A stretch of DNA of 64,000 nucleotides from Fibrobacterota bacterium (GTDB lineage Bacteria; Fibrobacterota; Fibrobacteria; UBA11236), in the NCBI GenBank assembly GCA_028287505.1, contig JAQBPN010000087.1, positions 1 through 64,000 of the forward strand. The letters are read 5' to 3'. This document shows positions 53,300 through 60,952 of this stretch, piece by piece (position 1 is the first letter of the stretch; every line of letters starts with the position of its first letter). The position numbers and the translations under genes were made by a program. Under the pieces are notes generated by a model that saw only the letters and a program-made list of their open reading frames with translations, was not told the origin of the DNA and did no database searches.

Positions 53300-53818
53300 A
53301 TGAAAAGAATTTCAATTGTTGGAACAAGCGGCTCGGGTAAAACAACGCTGGCAAAGGCGCTGTCCAAAACCTTACGCCTCTCGCACTATGAATTAGATGG
53401 ACTAAATTGGCTTCCTAATTGGAAACAACGAAGCTCCGAAGAGTTCACGAAATTGGTTGAGGAAAAAATTAGCGAAGATCATTGGGTAATCGAAGGAAAC
53501 TACCCTGGCGTGAGGGACAAAGTTTGGAGCCGGGCAACAACTATAATCTGGATCAATCTTCCCTTTCGAGTCGTATTTACAAGAATGGTCATAAGAATAT
53601 TTAAGAGACGGATTACAAACGAAGTGCTTTGGAGCGGAAACAAAGAGACGTTAGCCAAGCACTTTTTCACAAAAGATTCGATGCTTCTTTGGGTCATCAA
53701 GACTTTTCCGAAAAAGAAAAGAGAGTATCGTAGTCTCTTCAAAGACCAGAGATTTAACCACCTGGAAAAAATTGAATTGAGAAGCCAATCCGAAGTTGAT
53801 TCGTTTTTGAACAAATGA
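53300..53818 (+). CDS. Cassette 7: P-loop nucleoside/adenylate kinase-like protein
   Basis: A 172-residue P-loop NTPase. Walker A GTSGSGKTTLAKAL (8-21); YELDGLNWLPNWKQRSSEEF; WVIEGNYPGVRDKVWSRATTIIWINLPF contains the second motif. This series matches the FlaR/topology modulation protein and adenylate kinase-like family common in chromosomes and cassettes. The substrate is not known. The frame is open from 53246, but the ATG at 53300 gives the canonical MKRISIVG start. It lies between giant site F and classical site G. Confidence 0.85.
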   Translation: MKRISIVGTSGSGKTTLAKALSKTLRLSHYELDGLNWLPNWKQRSSEEFTKLVEEKISEDHWVIEGNYPGVRDKVWSRATTIIWINLPFRVVFTRMVIRIFKRRITNEVLWSGNKETLAKHFFTKDSMLLWVIKTFPKKKREYRSLFKDQRFNHLEKIELRSQSEVDSFLNK

Positions 53819-53824
53819 AGAGCC

Positions 53825-53935
53825 GTATAACTAGTCCATTCCAATTGACTGCGTCGGGCTGTCACGCCGCTTGCTTACGCAACCGTCGCACCGGTGACGC
53901 TCCGGCTTTGCTCGCAATTGAATGGATTGTTATAC
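53825..53935 (+). repeat. Classical attC site G (111 bp)
   Basis: Left box GTATAAC (53825-53831) and right box GTTATAC (53929-53935) are perfectly complementary. Arms GTATAACTAGTCCATTC and GAATGGATTGTTATAC pair with one small asymmetry, as expected of attC, where extrahelical bases set strand choice. It matches ordinary chromosomal-integron attC in size and boxes and starts 6 bp after the stop codon. Confidence 0.88.
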
Positions 53936-53962
53936 GGACATAAAACATAAAAGGAAAAAACT

Positions 53963-54214
53963 ATGACTTTCCAAGCCTATCTAGATAACATCAAAACTAA
54001 AACAGGCAAAACGCCAGAAGATTTTAAGACTCTGGCAGACAAAAAGGGGTTGCTGAAACCCGGTATAAAAGCCGGAGAAATTGTTGCATGGTTGAAAAAG
54101 GAATATGATCTCGGACATGGTCACGCCATGGCAATCTATGCCGTCTTCAAGTCTGAAGGATATGTTTCGTCTCCGGACAAAAAGACCAAACCAAAGACCG
54201 CCTCCAAAAAATAA
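53963..54214 (+). CDS. Cassette 8: DUF4287-domain protein
   Basis: An 83-residue soluble protein. TFQAYLDNIKTKTGKTPEDFKTLADKKGL and IVAWLKKEYDLGHGHAMAIYAVFK are the two halves of the DUF4287 domain, which is common in many bacteria and has no firm function. The C-terminal tail is Lys-rich. AAGGA precedes the ATG by about 10 nt. It is a small cassette of the size typical of integrons (site G to H, about 550 bp). Confidence 0.88.
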   Translation: MTFQAYLDNIKTKTGKTPEDFKTLADKKGLLKPGIKAGEIVAWLKKEYDLGHGHAMAIYAVFKSEGYVSSPDKKTKPKTASKK

Positions 54215-54231
54215 GAGATCGACCCACATTC

Positions 54232-54486
54232 GCCCAACAGCCTCCATGGCGCGTCGTTCGCTCGTCAATAGATCCGTCCCACTGCTCGCTCGGGCTTGGC
54301 AATTCGGAGAAAGTCTCGACTCTAACTTTCTTCGTAATCTTCACGGGTGGACTTCGTTAGTGTCTCAACTTGTCCTCATTGCACGCTGCGGGCATAGCTT
54401 TCGAGGCTATAGCGCCCACTCAAGCCCCGTCCTCGCGTATCAAGGCTGTCGCGAAAACCCACTTCGCCATGGCGCGAACGTTGTGA
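54232..54486 (+). repeat. Giant attC-like site H (255 bp)
   Basis: Left box GCCCAAC (54232-54238, perfect), right box GTTGTGA (54480-54486). Outer arms GCCTCCATGGCGCG and CGCCATGGCGCGAACGTT pair. The conserved core is present (CATTGCACGCTGCGGGC...CCGTCCTCGCGTATC), with a divergent centre. Its right end is the closest relative of the attI-like core at 45194. Confidence 0.75.
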
Positions 54487-54631
54487 ACAATTATTTCCAC
54501 GCAAAACAAATTCCAAGACTTCCCCCCAAAAAAATCCTTGAAATAAATCATAAAATTGGAATGGGAAAGTTGAATTCTGATGGATATCGACCTTGCGCTG
54601 CATCCGGATTTTTCAATACATACCGTCTACG

Positions 54632-54660
54632 GCACCACGCAAAATGGTGCTGTTTTTGTT
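54632..54660 (+). terminator. Hairpin GCACCA...TGGTGC with T-rich tail
   Basis: GCACCA (54632-54637) and TGGTGC (54645-54650) are followed by TGTTTTTGTT. It resembles an intrinsic terminator and lies about 90 bp before the small exported gene at 54743. A near copy lies before the related gene at 58732. Confidence 0.5.
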
Positions 54661-54742
54661 CAAAATTGCTCGTATCTTCCCTCAAGAAGAGCCGATAAAA
54701 TTATTTGTACCCGGCTTTTCATAAACGTTAAAGGAGAATACC

Positions 54743-55057
54743 ATGTCCTTCATGAAAATATTGTCGCTTATCTCTGTGCTTTCCGTAAGTAGTTTTGCTG
54801 ACAGATGGGTTACCCCTGCAACCATAAAAATGGTACGCGTTCAATCCAGCGGGCTTGCCTTTTTCCGAATCAATGAAACGTCGTTATCGACAAATTATTA
54901 TAGGTTCGACGCAACAACTACTGCTGGTAAGGCTATTTTGGCGGATTTGCTCACTGCAAAATCCTCGCAGCAACAGATTCAATTTTATGAAACATCTTTG
55001 GTGTCAGGGACTTCCAATCAATATAATTTCGACAACTTTACGCTCGGAATCGATTAG
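54743..55057 (+). CDS. Cassette 9, first gene: small exported protein, 104 aa
   Basis: Signal peptide (about 4-19, MKILSLISVLSVSSFA), then a single beta-rich domain: TIKMVRVQSSGLAFFRINETS, YYRFDATTTAGKAILADLLTAKSSQQQIQFYETS. The pattern x-G-K-A-x-L-x-x-L-L-T-A-K, followed by a strand, occurs in a broad group of small exported proteins (OB-fold-like, some related to AB5-toxin B subunits). The gene at 58732 encodes a likely relative, and both share an upstream hairpin. AAAGGAGAA lies 6 nt before the ATG. Confidence 0.75.
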   Translation: MSFMKILSLISVLSVSSFADRWVTPATIKMVRVQSSGLAFFRINETSLSTNYYRFDATTTAGKAILADLLTAKSSQQQIQFYETSLVSGTSNQYNFDNFTLGID

Positions 55058-55159
55058 GCATTTTTCCGGCAGGTTAACGCCTTTCTAAAATTTTAGAATT
55101 CCCCGTATTCAATTGATAGGCATATTTTTGAAAATTCCAAGAGGTAAGGAACTAAGAAC

Positions 55160-56359
55160 ATGAAGCCATTCAAATTAGTCGTCGCTCTGATTGGAGGCAT
55201 AATATGCTCTTCGATTGGAGATGTTATCTTGGGAAATCCGACTTTAATCGCTTCGAATGCGAATCTACCGAGAGATTCCGACCCCGCTTATGTAGATGGC
55301 GGGCTTTTAATCGATGCTTCTTTTGCAACAGTCAAAAGAGACGCCAACAACATGAATTTTTATGTATCCGAATACAAAGGAATGAAAAAATTTTATGGGC
55401 CCATCACTAGCCCTTTCCAAACCTTGGAATGGTCTAGAACCGAGCGGCAGCTTTTTCCTAATGATCCAAGTTTTATATCCGGTAATTTTGGCAAAAGAAT
55501 TTGGATTCCTAACATGTACCAATTGACAAATGGGGATATTCTGGGGTTTGCCCATATTGAGGACTACCATACCTGCAAGCACTACGCCTGTGCAGGAACC
55601 GATCCAACTGATATCCCAACTAATTTCACTTACCGGGTCGGGCTGGCTTATTCGAAAGATGCAGGCCTGACCTGGAAATACACGGGGGATATTATCAAGC
55701 CATCCCTAAGTGGTGGACAAGGAACCAATGTCGGAGGAGTACCCTATTTAGTCGTTGGAAACTATTTTTATGTCTATTATAACGACTATCCTAACATGAC
55801 GAGTTCGGTTGCGCGCGCTCTCATTACCGATGTGGTAACCGCATCGCAAACATGCTCGCAATCGCCGTATACGAATTGCCCACAGGTATCCTGGAAGAAA
55901 TTCAATGATAATAATATGGCAAATTCAGGATTTAACGAAAACGCATTGACAGGAGTTGGTTCCAATATCGTTCCTCTACTACCGGGCTCCACCAATTCGC
56001 ATGGTAATTTTCACTCCGATGCGATGTATTCAAGTGTCTTAAAGAAATATTTTATAACCGTTCAAATGGTAGATGGTGGTGGCGTTCCAATTTCCCTGAA
56101 CCTATATTCCTCTCAAGATGGAATAAATTGGGGTAATATGATCGTTATTGATAGTACTGCCAATAGGTGGTCTCCTTACTCTTCCTTTGTGGGCTTGACT
56201 AATGGAAGCAACGATTGCAGAACTTTAGGGAGTACATCTTATTTAATGTATCCTCGATCCGGATGGCATGATAATGATTACTATATACAGGATTTGTATA
56301 CCAGAAAACTTTCGCTATCAACTGATATTACGCCTTCCGTTGGCTTTTTGGCTCAATAG
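55160..56359 (+). CDS. Cassette 9, second gene: exported sialidase-like beta-propeller protein
   Basis: A 399-residue exported protein. Signal peptide KPFKLVVALIGGIICSSIG, then repeats of propeller type with Asp-box-like motifs: YSKDAGLTWKYTGDI (S-x-D-x-G-x-T-W) and SSQDGINWGNMIVID. An overall layout like exo-sialidases or BNR-repeat glycan-binding proteins is inferred; catalytic residues are not identified. GAGGTAAGGA precedes the ATG. Two cysteine pairs (YHTCKHYACAG; TCSQSPYTNCPQ) are in the middle. It is long for a cassette gene and shares its cassette with the small exported protein before it. Confidence 0.75.
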   Translation: MKPFKLVVALIGGIICSSIGDVILGNPTLIASNANLPRDSDPAYVDGGLLIDASFATVKRDANNMNFYVSEYKGMKKFYGPITSPFQTLEWSRTERQLFPNDPSFISGNFGKRIWIPNMYQLTNGDILGFAHIEDYHTCKHYACAGTDPTDIPTNFTYRVGLAYSKDAGLTWKYTGDIIKPSLSGGQGTNVGGVPYLVVGNYFYVYYNDYPNMTSSVARALITDVVTASQTCSQSPYTNCPQVSWKKFNDNNMANSGFNENALTGVGSNIVPLLPGSTNSHGNFHSDAMYSSVLKKYFITVQMVDGGGVPISLNLYSSQDGINWGNMIVIDSTANRWSPYSSFVGLTNGSNDCRTLGSTSYLMYPRSGWHDNDYYIQDLYTRKLSLSTDITPSVGFLAQ

Positions 56360-56688
56360 AAAAATAGGGTCTTCGGACGATCGAGTGGATGAAAATTTAA
56401 GTTCAAGTTTCGTTCGTGAAATGATTTGGGCTAAGAAGTCACGGTTTCCGGATAGTGGACGTTGATTGAAGCTATTCTTGCGCATGAATGGCCTTAAGGA
56501 TCGTACGACAAACGGACCTTCCCATTTGGTACCATGGAAAATTTGTGTTCCGGTAAAGTTGGACCATGCATCGTTGCTATTTGACCTCTGGAGGTATGCG
56601 CCTTGGGTTTTTTAAAATCAACCGAGGGGGGGCAGAGAAGAGCGTGGAAATAACTCGGCGCGCATTTCATGCTCTTGGCCTACGGCGG
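56360..56688 (+). other. Non-coding tail of cassette 9
   Basis: No gene is seen. Its last 40 bp (CTTGGCCTACGGCGGTCACAAC) resemble the tail before site J (CTTGGCCTGCGGCGAGCATAAC). Confidence 0.5.
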
Positions 56689-56946
56689 TCACAACAAGTC
56701 CCATGAGGGGCTGGGCGTACCGCCCGCCCCAAATTGGCTCTGGGGCCTGAGCGGCAATTCGGACTAAGCCTCGGCTGCACTGACTTTCTCTGAAATCTTT
56801 TCCTGTAGGCTACGTCAGTTTGCCTCTGCTTTTCCTCATTACTTGCTGCGGGCGCGCGCTTCGGGATCGGCACGTCCCACTCCGCGCACGTCCTCGCAAA
56901 TCGCGCATAGCCCCAGAGCCAACTTCTCCATGGGCCAACGTTATGC
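56689..56946 (+). repeat. Giant attC-like site I (258 bp)
   Basis: Left box TCACAAC (56689-56695), right box GTTATGC (56940-56946). Inner arms TTGGCTCTGGGGC and GCCCCAGAGCCAA pair perfectly over 13 bp. The conserved core is at about 56836-56905 (TCATTACTTGCTGCGGGCGC...CACGTCCTCGCAAATCGC). Confidence 0.8.
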
Positions 56947-57382
56947 TCAATTACCCCCCGCACAAGACAATTGCGAAATTCTAAATCCGCCCGCCAAGAA
57001 GAAGAAACGCCCCCTGGAAACAAGAAAACCCGTCCGCCAAAATCAAAACAAAAGCCCTCCCGCAATACAATAAGTGGCGCCTTTCGGCGCATGGATAAAG
57101 GGCCTCGCAGTAGCGCGGCAAAAATGCCTCTTCGGCAGGCAATTGCTGGAAACGAAATTCGCCCACAGCCTCTCGAAGGAAAGCAAATGCTGCTGGAAAA
57201 TCAGGTAAAGCGCCGTCTTTTCAGATTTGCGTTAGGCATAGCCATGTCCGGCGGCCGGGATTCCGGCTGCGCATATCCCCAAGGCTTCCACAAGTGGCCT
57301 TGGACGACTTCAGGGCCGCAATGCATGACCGGGGTCACATTCCAGCGTTGAAAGTATCCCGGCTATCATTTAAATTTCGCCC
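56947..57382 (+). other. Leader of cassette 10, no gene
   Basis: No credible gene. It contains GCGCCTTTCGGCGC (about 57077-57090), a hairpin, and a lone GTTAGGC (57231-57237) that fits the right-box consensus but has no visible partner. The GC-rich end of the region continues into the reductase gene, so it was probably acquired together with it. Confidence 0.5.
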
Positions 57383-57940
57383 ATGGGACTCCTGACCTTC
57401 AGCATCAACGTCACCCTGGATGGCTGCGTCGACCACAAGGAAGGGATCGCCGACGACGAGACGCACGCCTTCTTCATCCGCCTCATGGACGAGAGCGGGG
57501 CCATGCTGTGGGGCCGCACCACATACGAAATGATGGAAAGCTACTGGCCGGCCGTCGCCCGCGGCGACGAGGATGCGCCGCCGGCGATGCGCGAGTGGGC
57601 AATCAAGCTGGAGGTCAAGCCGAAGTACGTGGTGTCGTCGACGCGCAAGGACTTCCCGTGGACCAACAGCCACCACATTGTCGGCGATCTGCGCACCGGC
57701 GTTCAAAAGCTCAAGGACGCGACCCCGGCCGGCGTGCTGCTTGGCAGCGGCAAGCTCGCGACCGAGCTCGACCGGCTCGATCTGATCGACGAGTACAAAA
57801 TCCTCGTCCACCCCAGGATCGCCGGCCACGGCCCGACGCTGTACCAGGGCGGGCTGCCGAGCACACTGCAGCTCGAGCTCATCTCGGCCAATCCGCTCCG
57901 CTGTGGCGCGGTGGCGATGCACTACCGGCGCGCGCGCTGA
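57383..57940 (+). CDS. Cassette 10: RibD-C/dihydrofolate-reductase family protein
   Basis: A 185-residue cytosolic reductase-like protein: LLTFSINVTLDGCVDH (5-20), MLWGRTTYEMMESYWP, YVVSSTRKDFPW, VLLGSGKLATELDRLDLIDEYKILVHPRIAGHG. These match the RibD C-terminal/DHFR-like family (YwjB/YyaP type); the substrate is not known and trimethoprim resistance is not implied. GC content is clearly higher than in the other cassette genes (about 63 percent) and codon use is like that of a high-GC proteobacterium, pointing to a different donor. No good ribosome-binding site is visible. Confidence 0.85.
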   Translation: MGLLTFSINVTLDGCVDHKEGIADDETHAFFIRLMDESGAMLWGRTTYEMMESYWPAVARGDEDAPPAMREWAIKLEVKPKYVVSSTRKDFPWTNSHHIVGDLRTGVQKLKDATPAGVLLGSGKLATELDRLDLIDEYKILVHPRIAGHGPTLYQGGLPSTLQLELISANPLRCGAVAMHYRRAR

Positions 57941-58048
57941 TTCAGAGGAGGTCCATCGCGGCCAGTTCGAGGATCGCGTGGCCAGGCCCGTGCTGAATTC
58001 GGTGTGGATGTCATTTCAAATCCTGTAAAAAGCTACACAACGTTTGCA

Positions 58049-58074
58049 GCGCGAAATGCTTTTGCACTTCGCGC
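58049..58074 (+). terminator. Hairpin after the RibD-like gene
   Basis: GCGCGAAATGC-TTTT-GCACTTCGCGC, an 11-bp stem with one mismatch, lies about 110 bp after the stop. Another, AGCGCC-TTTC-GGCGCT, is at about 58126-58141. Both could end transcription before the next cassette. Nothing else is seen in 57941-58240. Confidence 0.5.
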
Positions 58075-58240
58075 ATGCGGTAAAAAATAAAAGTATTGAA
58101 AAATTGCGGTCTTCAAACATGAGTGAGCGCCTTTCGGCGCTGAGGAAAAAAGCGGGCGGGCGGGAAATACAAACACATCCGGTCTTTTCTTCGTGTGCGG
58201 GGTAACTCTGCGAGCCGTTCCGGCCCTTGGCCTGCGGCGA

Positions 58241-58511
58241 GCATAACAAGCGCCACGAAGGCCGGTTGCAAGCACCCGGCGCAAATGGCCTTCGCAGAGT
58301 GCACGGCCGTTCGCTCTAAGCTTCGGGCTGGCGCTGACTCTTTTACTTGTCTATCCAAGGGTTCACTGCAAAAGCGTTAGCTGGCCCTCAGCTTGAGCTC
58401 ACGGCACGCTGTGGGCGTTCGCTCCCGGGGACGGTAGCGCCCCACTCCGCTCACGTCCTCGCGTATCGCGCATCCCTTCTCAGGCCACTTCCTACTGGGC
58501 GAACGTTATGT
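58241..58511 (+). repeat. Giant attC-like site J (271 bp)
   Basis: Left box GCATAAC (58241-58247), right box GTTATGT (58505-58511). Outer arms CATAACAAGCGCC and GGGCGAACGTTATG pair; the inner arms are only partly paired. The conserved core is at about 58400-58475 (GCACGCTGTGGGCG...CACGTCCTCGCGTATCGC). Confidence 0.75.
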
Positions 58512-58596
58512 GCAAGTTTGGGGACTGGTTGCGATGTGGAACATATAAATGAACATGCCGGAAGGAATGAAAGTAAAGCCCATCTTTGAATCGAAC

Positions 58597-58615
58597 GCAC
58601 CATTCAAAATGGTGC
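58597..58615 (+). terminator. Hairpin GCACCAT-TCAAA-ATGGTGC
   Basis: A 7-bp stem with a TCAAA loop, followed by TTGTTTAATAAAAT. It lies 116 bp before the small exported gene at 58732 and is a near copy of the hairpin at 54632. Confidence 0.5.
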
Positions 58616-58731
58616 TTGTTTAATAAAATATGTTGGGTATCTTACGGAATGAATGAAGTCAAGCTTCGTTCCATAGGCCTTAGGCCTTGAGCTGTTTTGC
58701 TTTAACACTGTTTCATTTGAAAGGATATACC

Positions 58732-59064
58732 ATGCGTAAAAAGATTTTCTTCACCTTTGCATTGATTTTATCGGCAGCGACTTCCTCATTTTCGGGCGGG
58801 ACGTGTACCGCAAAAATCGGTTCCATTTTTACTGAAGGCTATAATACCGGTTGGCCGGGGGATGTAATCATTACCGTTAAATCCACCTCTGCACTCTGTA
58901 ACGGTGGGAATTTTGTTATTGAAAATGCGCAAGCTGGAAAGGCAACCGTTCTTTCCAATGCTTTGGCTGCAGCGGCACAAGGTAAAGACGTTTCAATCAA
59001 CTGGCTAGATGCACAGAAGAAAGATGTTTACGCCAAGATTCAGTGGTTCTCGGTGGTTTATTAG
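58732..59064 (+). CDS. Cassette 11, gene 1: small exported protein, 110 aa
   Basis: Signal peptide KIFFTFALILSAATSSFSGG, then a single domain: CTAKIGSIFTEGYNTGWPGDVIITVKS, CNGGNFVIENAQAGKATVLSNALAAAAQGKDVSINWLDA. Two cysteines probably form a disulfide. The G-K-A-T-x-L-x-x-A-L-A-A-A-x-x-G-K-x-V pattern links it to the 54743 protein and to a broad group of small exported OB-fold-like proteins. The ATG at 58732 has AAAGGATA before it; the longer TTG frame is not needed. A good intrinsic terminator follows. Confidence 0.75.
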   Translation: MRKKIFFTFALILSAATSSFSGGTCTAKIGSIFTEGYNTGWPGDVIITVKSTSALCNGGNFVIENAQAGKATVLSNALAAAAQGKDVSINWLDAQKKDVYAKIQWFSVVY

Positions 59065-59077
59065 GATTTTAGGAGAC

Positions 59078-59127
59078 CACCCCAGTAAAATTCGGATCCT
59101 ATGCGGAATTTTTTGGGGTGATTTTTT
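59078..59127 (+). terminator. Intrinsic terminator after the small exported gene
   Basis: CACCCCA (59078-59084) pairs with TGGGGTG (59114-59120); inner AAAATTC/GGAATTTT bases extend the stem; ATTTTTT follows. It lies 14 nt after the stop codon. Confidence 0.75.
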
Positions 59128-59160
59128 CTCCGTTTTAAAAATATTGAAAAAGGATAGTCA

Positions 59161-59682
59161 ATGAAACCATTAATATTGCTGAGTTTATTCGCATCGATTT
59201 CCTTTTCGCAAACCAGCGAGATTGAAATGATTCAGGATTATTTGAGCAATGACAAAACCTTGGCTCCATTTGCCATAGGTGAATATGAGACAAAATTGGA
59301 AAATACTTTGGGCCCTACCCTTAGGGCCAGGGTTACCGGAAAAAGCAATTTGTTTCGTTTAAATGTCACGGCCATGAAGAATAAAATCGACCACGAATTC
59401 GGGAAAAAGTTTCCAAAAATTGATTTGAGCATCAATTTGTTAAGCGATCAATATGTTCGTAAAATCGAAATCACTGGCGTTGATTCTACTTTGGGGCGCA
59501 TCATTCTCAGAGGGGATGTCAAAGGAATGCCTAATTCCGAAGTCCAGTTGCTTTACTACCAAAACATAATCACAGGCCGGATTTCCCTGGGGGATAATGA
59601 ACACATTATACTTTTGCGGAGTACACCGGATGGCGTGACCGGCAGCTTTGAAGTCAATGCCAAGGACCTGAAGTATGACTAA
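59161..59682 (+). CDS. Cassette 11, gene 2: exported hypothetical protein, 173 aa
   Basis: Signal peptide KPLILLSLFASISFSQ. The mature protein is beta-rich (LGRIILRGDVKGMPNSEVQLLYYQNIITGRISLGDNEHIILLRST) with no family I recognise. AAAGGATAG precedes the ATG. It ends 30 bp before the metzincin gene on the same strand, so the two are probably cotranscribed; it could be a partner, chaperone or inhibitor of the protease, but there is no direct evidence. Confidence 0.7.
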   Translation: MKPLILLSLFASISFSQTSEIEMIQDYLSNDKTLAPFAIGEYETKLENTLGPTLRARVTGKSNLFRLNVTAMKNKIDHEFGKKFPKIDLSINLLSDQYVRKIEITGVDSTLGRIILRGDVKGMPNSEVQLLYYQNIITGRISLGDNEHIILLRSTPDGVTGSFEVNAKDLKYD

Positions 59683-59712
59683 GAATAATGAATCTAAAGA
59701 AAAGAGGGTTCC

Positions 59713-60552
59713 ATGAAAGTCGCCTTACGCTCATGTTTTATTATTGCCTTTGCTACTTTCCTGGAAATGGGGAACGCGCAAACGGTTTCGTCAGCGCTGA
59801 TCATGTATACCGATGATGCGCGTGCCGGGGCTGGAAGCACGACAGCGATTCAGAATGAAATCATAGCATCGGTTAATCAAGGCAATCTTGCCCTCGCCAA
59901 TAGCGGGACAGGAATGACCATTCAGATTGCTGATATGCGTGAAATTTCCGTCGATGAAACTAAATATGGCACATTGTCGGCTCTGAATAATGACCTATCC
60001 AATCCTGCAAGTGCGACGTTCAAAATCGTGCATGATATCAGGAATCAGGTCTCTGCCGATCTTGTTTTTTTGGTTGTGGAAGGAATCGAGGCAAACGGTC
60101 TGGCATTCCAAGTGTGCGGAAGCGGATTGACGTGTGACAATACCTTTGAAAAATACGCATTTGCGAGTGGACAACGTAGCCTTGTAGTCAGCTTTCCCCT
60201 GATGATCCCCCATGAATTCGGTCATGTCATGGGGCTTCGGCATGATAGAACCCGGGATTGTGGATCCGAGGCTACTACCTGCGCGACGGGCGCCTTTCCC
60301 TATAGCTACGGCCATATTGACCCAATTGCTCCTGTCGAATGGGGAACCGTTATGGCAGGCGGAAGACCGTTCGGCCTTGTAAACTACTTTTCCACCCCGA
60401 ACCGCACTCATCCCACCACGGGTCAGCCCTTGGGCATCGCAAACGTAAGCGATGCTTCACGCTCGTTAACGAATGTCGGCTGGATTGTGGCGGATTGGAG
60501 GGTGCCGTTGATAAATCAAACGATTATTACGCCCCTGCTTCTGGAAAATTAG
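59713..60552 (+). CDS. Cassette 11, gene 3: exported metzincin-type zinc metalloprotease
   Basis: A 279-residue exported protease. Signal peptide (about 1-22, ending MGNAQ), then strands and helices ending in the full metzincin zinc motif HEFGHVMGLRHD (H167, E168, H171, H177), with a possible Met-turn at GTVMAGGRP near 212. This belongs to the reprolysin (M12)-like or related secreted families. Two cysteines at RDCGSEATTCATG probably form a disulfide next to the active site. AGAGGG lies 6 nt before the ATG. A secreted protease in a cassette array is unusual and could be degradative or virulence-related. Confidence 0.85.
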   Translation: MKVALRSCFIIAFATFLEMGNAQTVSSALIMYTDDARAGAGSTTAIQNEIIASVNQGNLALANSGTGMTIQIADMREISVDETKYGTLSALNNDLSNPASATFKIVHDIRNQVSADLVFLVVEGIEANGLAFQVCGSGLTCDNTFEKYAFASGQRSLVVSFPLMIPHEFGHVMGLRHDRTRDCGSEATTCATGAFPYSYGHIDPIAPVEWGTVMAGGRPFGLVNYFSTPNRTHPTTGQPLGIANVSDASRSLTNVGWIVADWRVPLINQTIITPLLLEN

Positions 60553-60610
60553 GCTAACAATGAATCCCACTGGCTCAGAACAGCCAAGCTTTCCATGGGC
60601 CTTGTTATAT
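60552..60610 (+). repeat. Possible degenerate classical attC inside cassette 11
   Basis: GGCTAAC (60552-60558) and GTTATAT (60604-60610) bound 59 bp; TAACAA and TTGTTA pair, and CCCACTGG with CCATGGG pair with one mismatch. If real, the 4.9-kb block J-K is two or more cassettes. The boxes deviate from consensus, so this could be chance. The stretch 60611-60952 has no other gene that I see. Confidence 0.35.
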
Positions 60611-60952
60611 ACGTTGTAGACTATGGGGAGCCCACGGATTGGAAATAAATGTTGAATGCAAATCTGGCGGTGTCCTGCCATTTTTGCATATCTATTCACT
60701 GCTTCGGGGCAAATTTGAAAGACCCTCTATATCTATCCAGGGAGTGCCGAGAAGGCACTTAGAAGTTGGGTCACTTCAGCCCGGAAAAGTCGCTTGGAGC
60801 CACTGAACCGCATCATCCGGATGGCCAAAGGATGGGTCCAAAAAATGGATAGTTCAAACTGGGCGCGCCCCGGAGCCAAAAATCCCAAACGCGTAATCCG
60901 CTTACCGGGATTCCCGCGGAACCAGGTTAGGCCTTGCATACGTCCTATCCTT

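Noticed and set aside
57231-57237. GTTAGGC box as the end of a further attC
   Set aside because: No matching GCCTAAC-like box or complementary arm lies upstream, so I left it as a possible remnant.
57383-57940. Trimethoprim-resistance dfr cassette
   Set aside because: It belongs to the RibD-C/YwjB-like branch and lacks the features of dfrA or dfrB proteins, so resistance is not supported.
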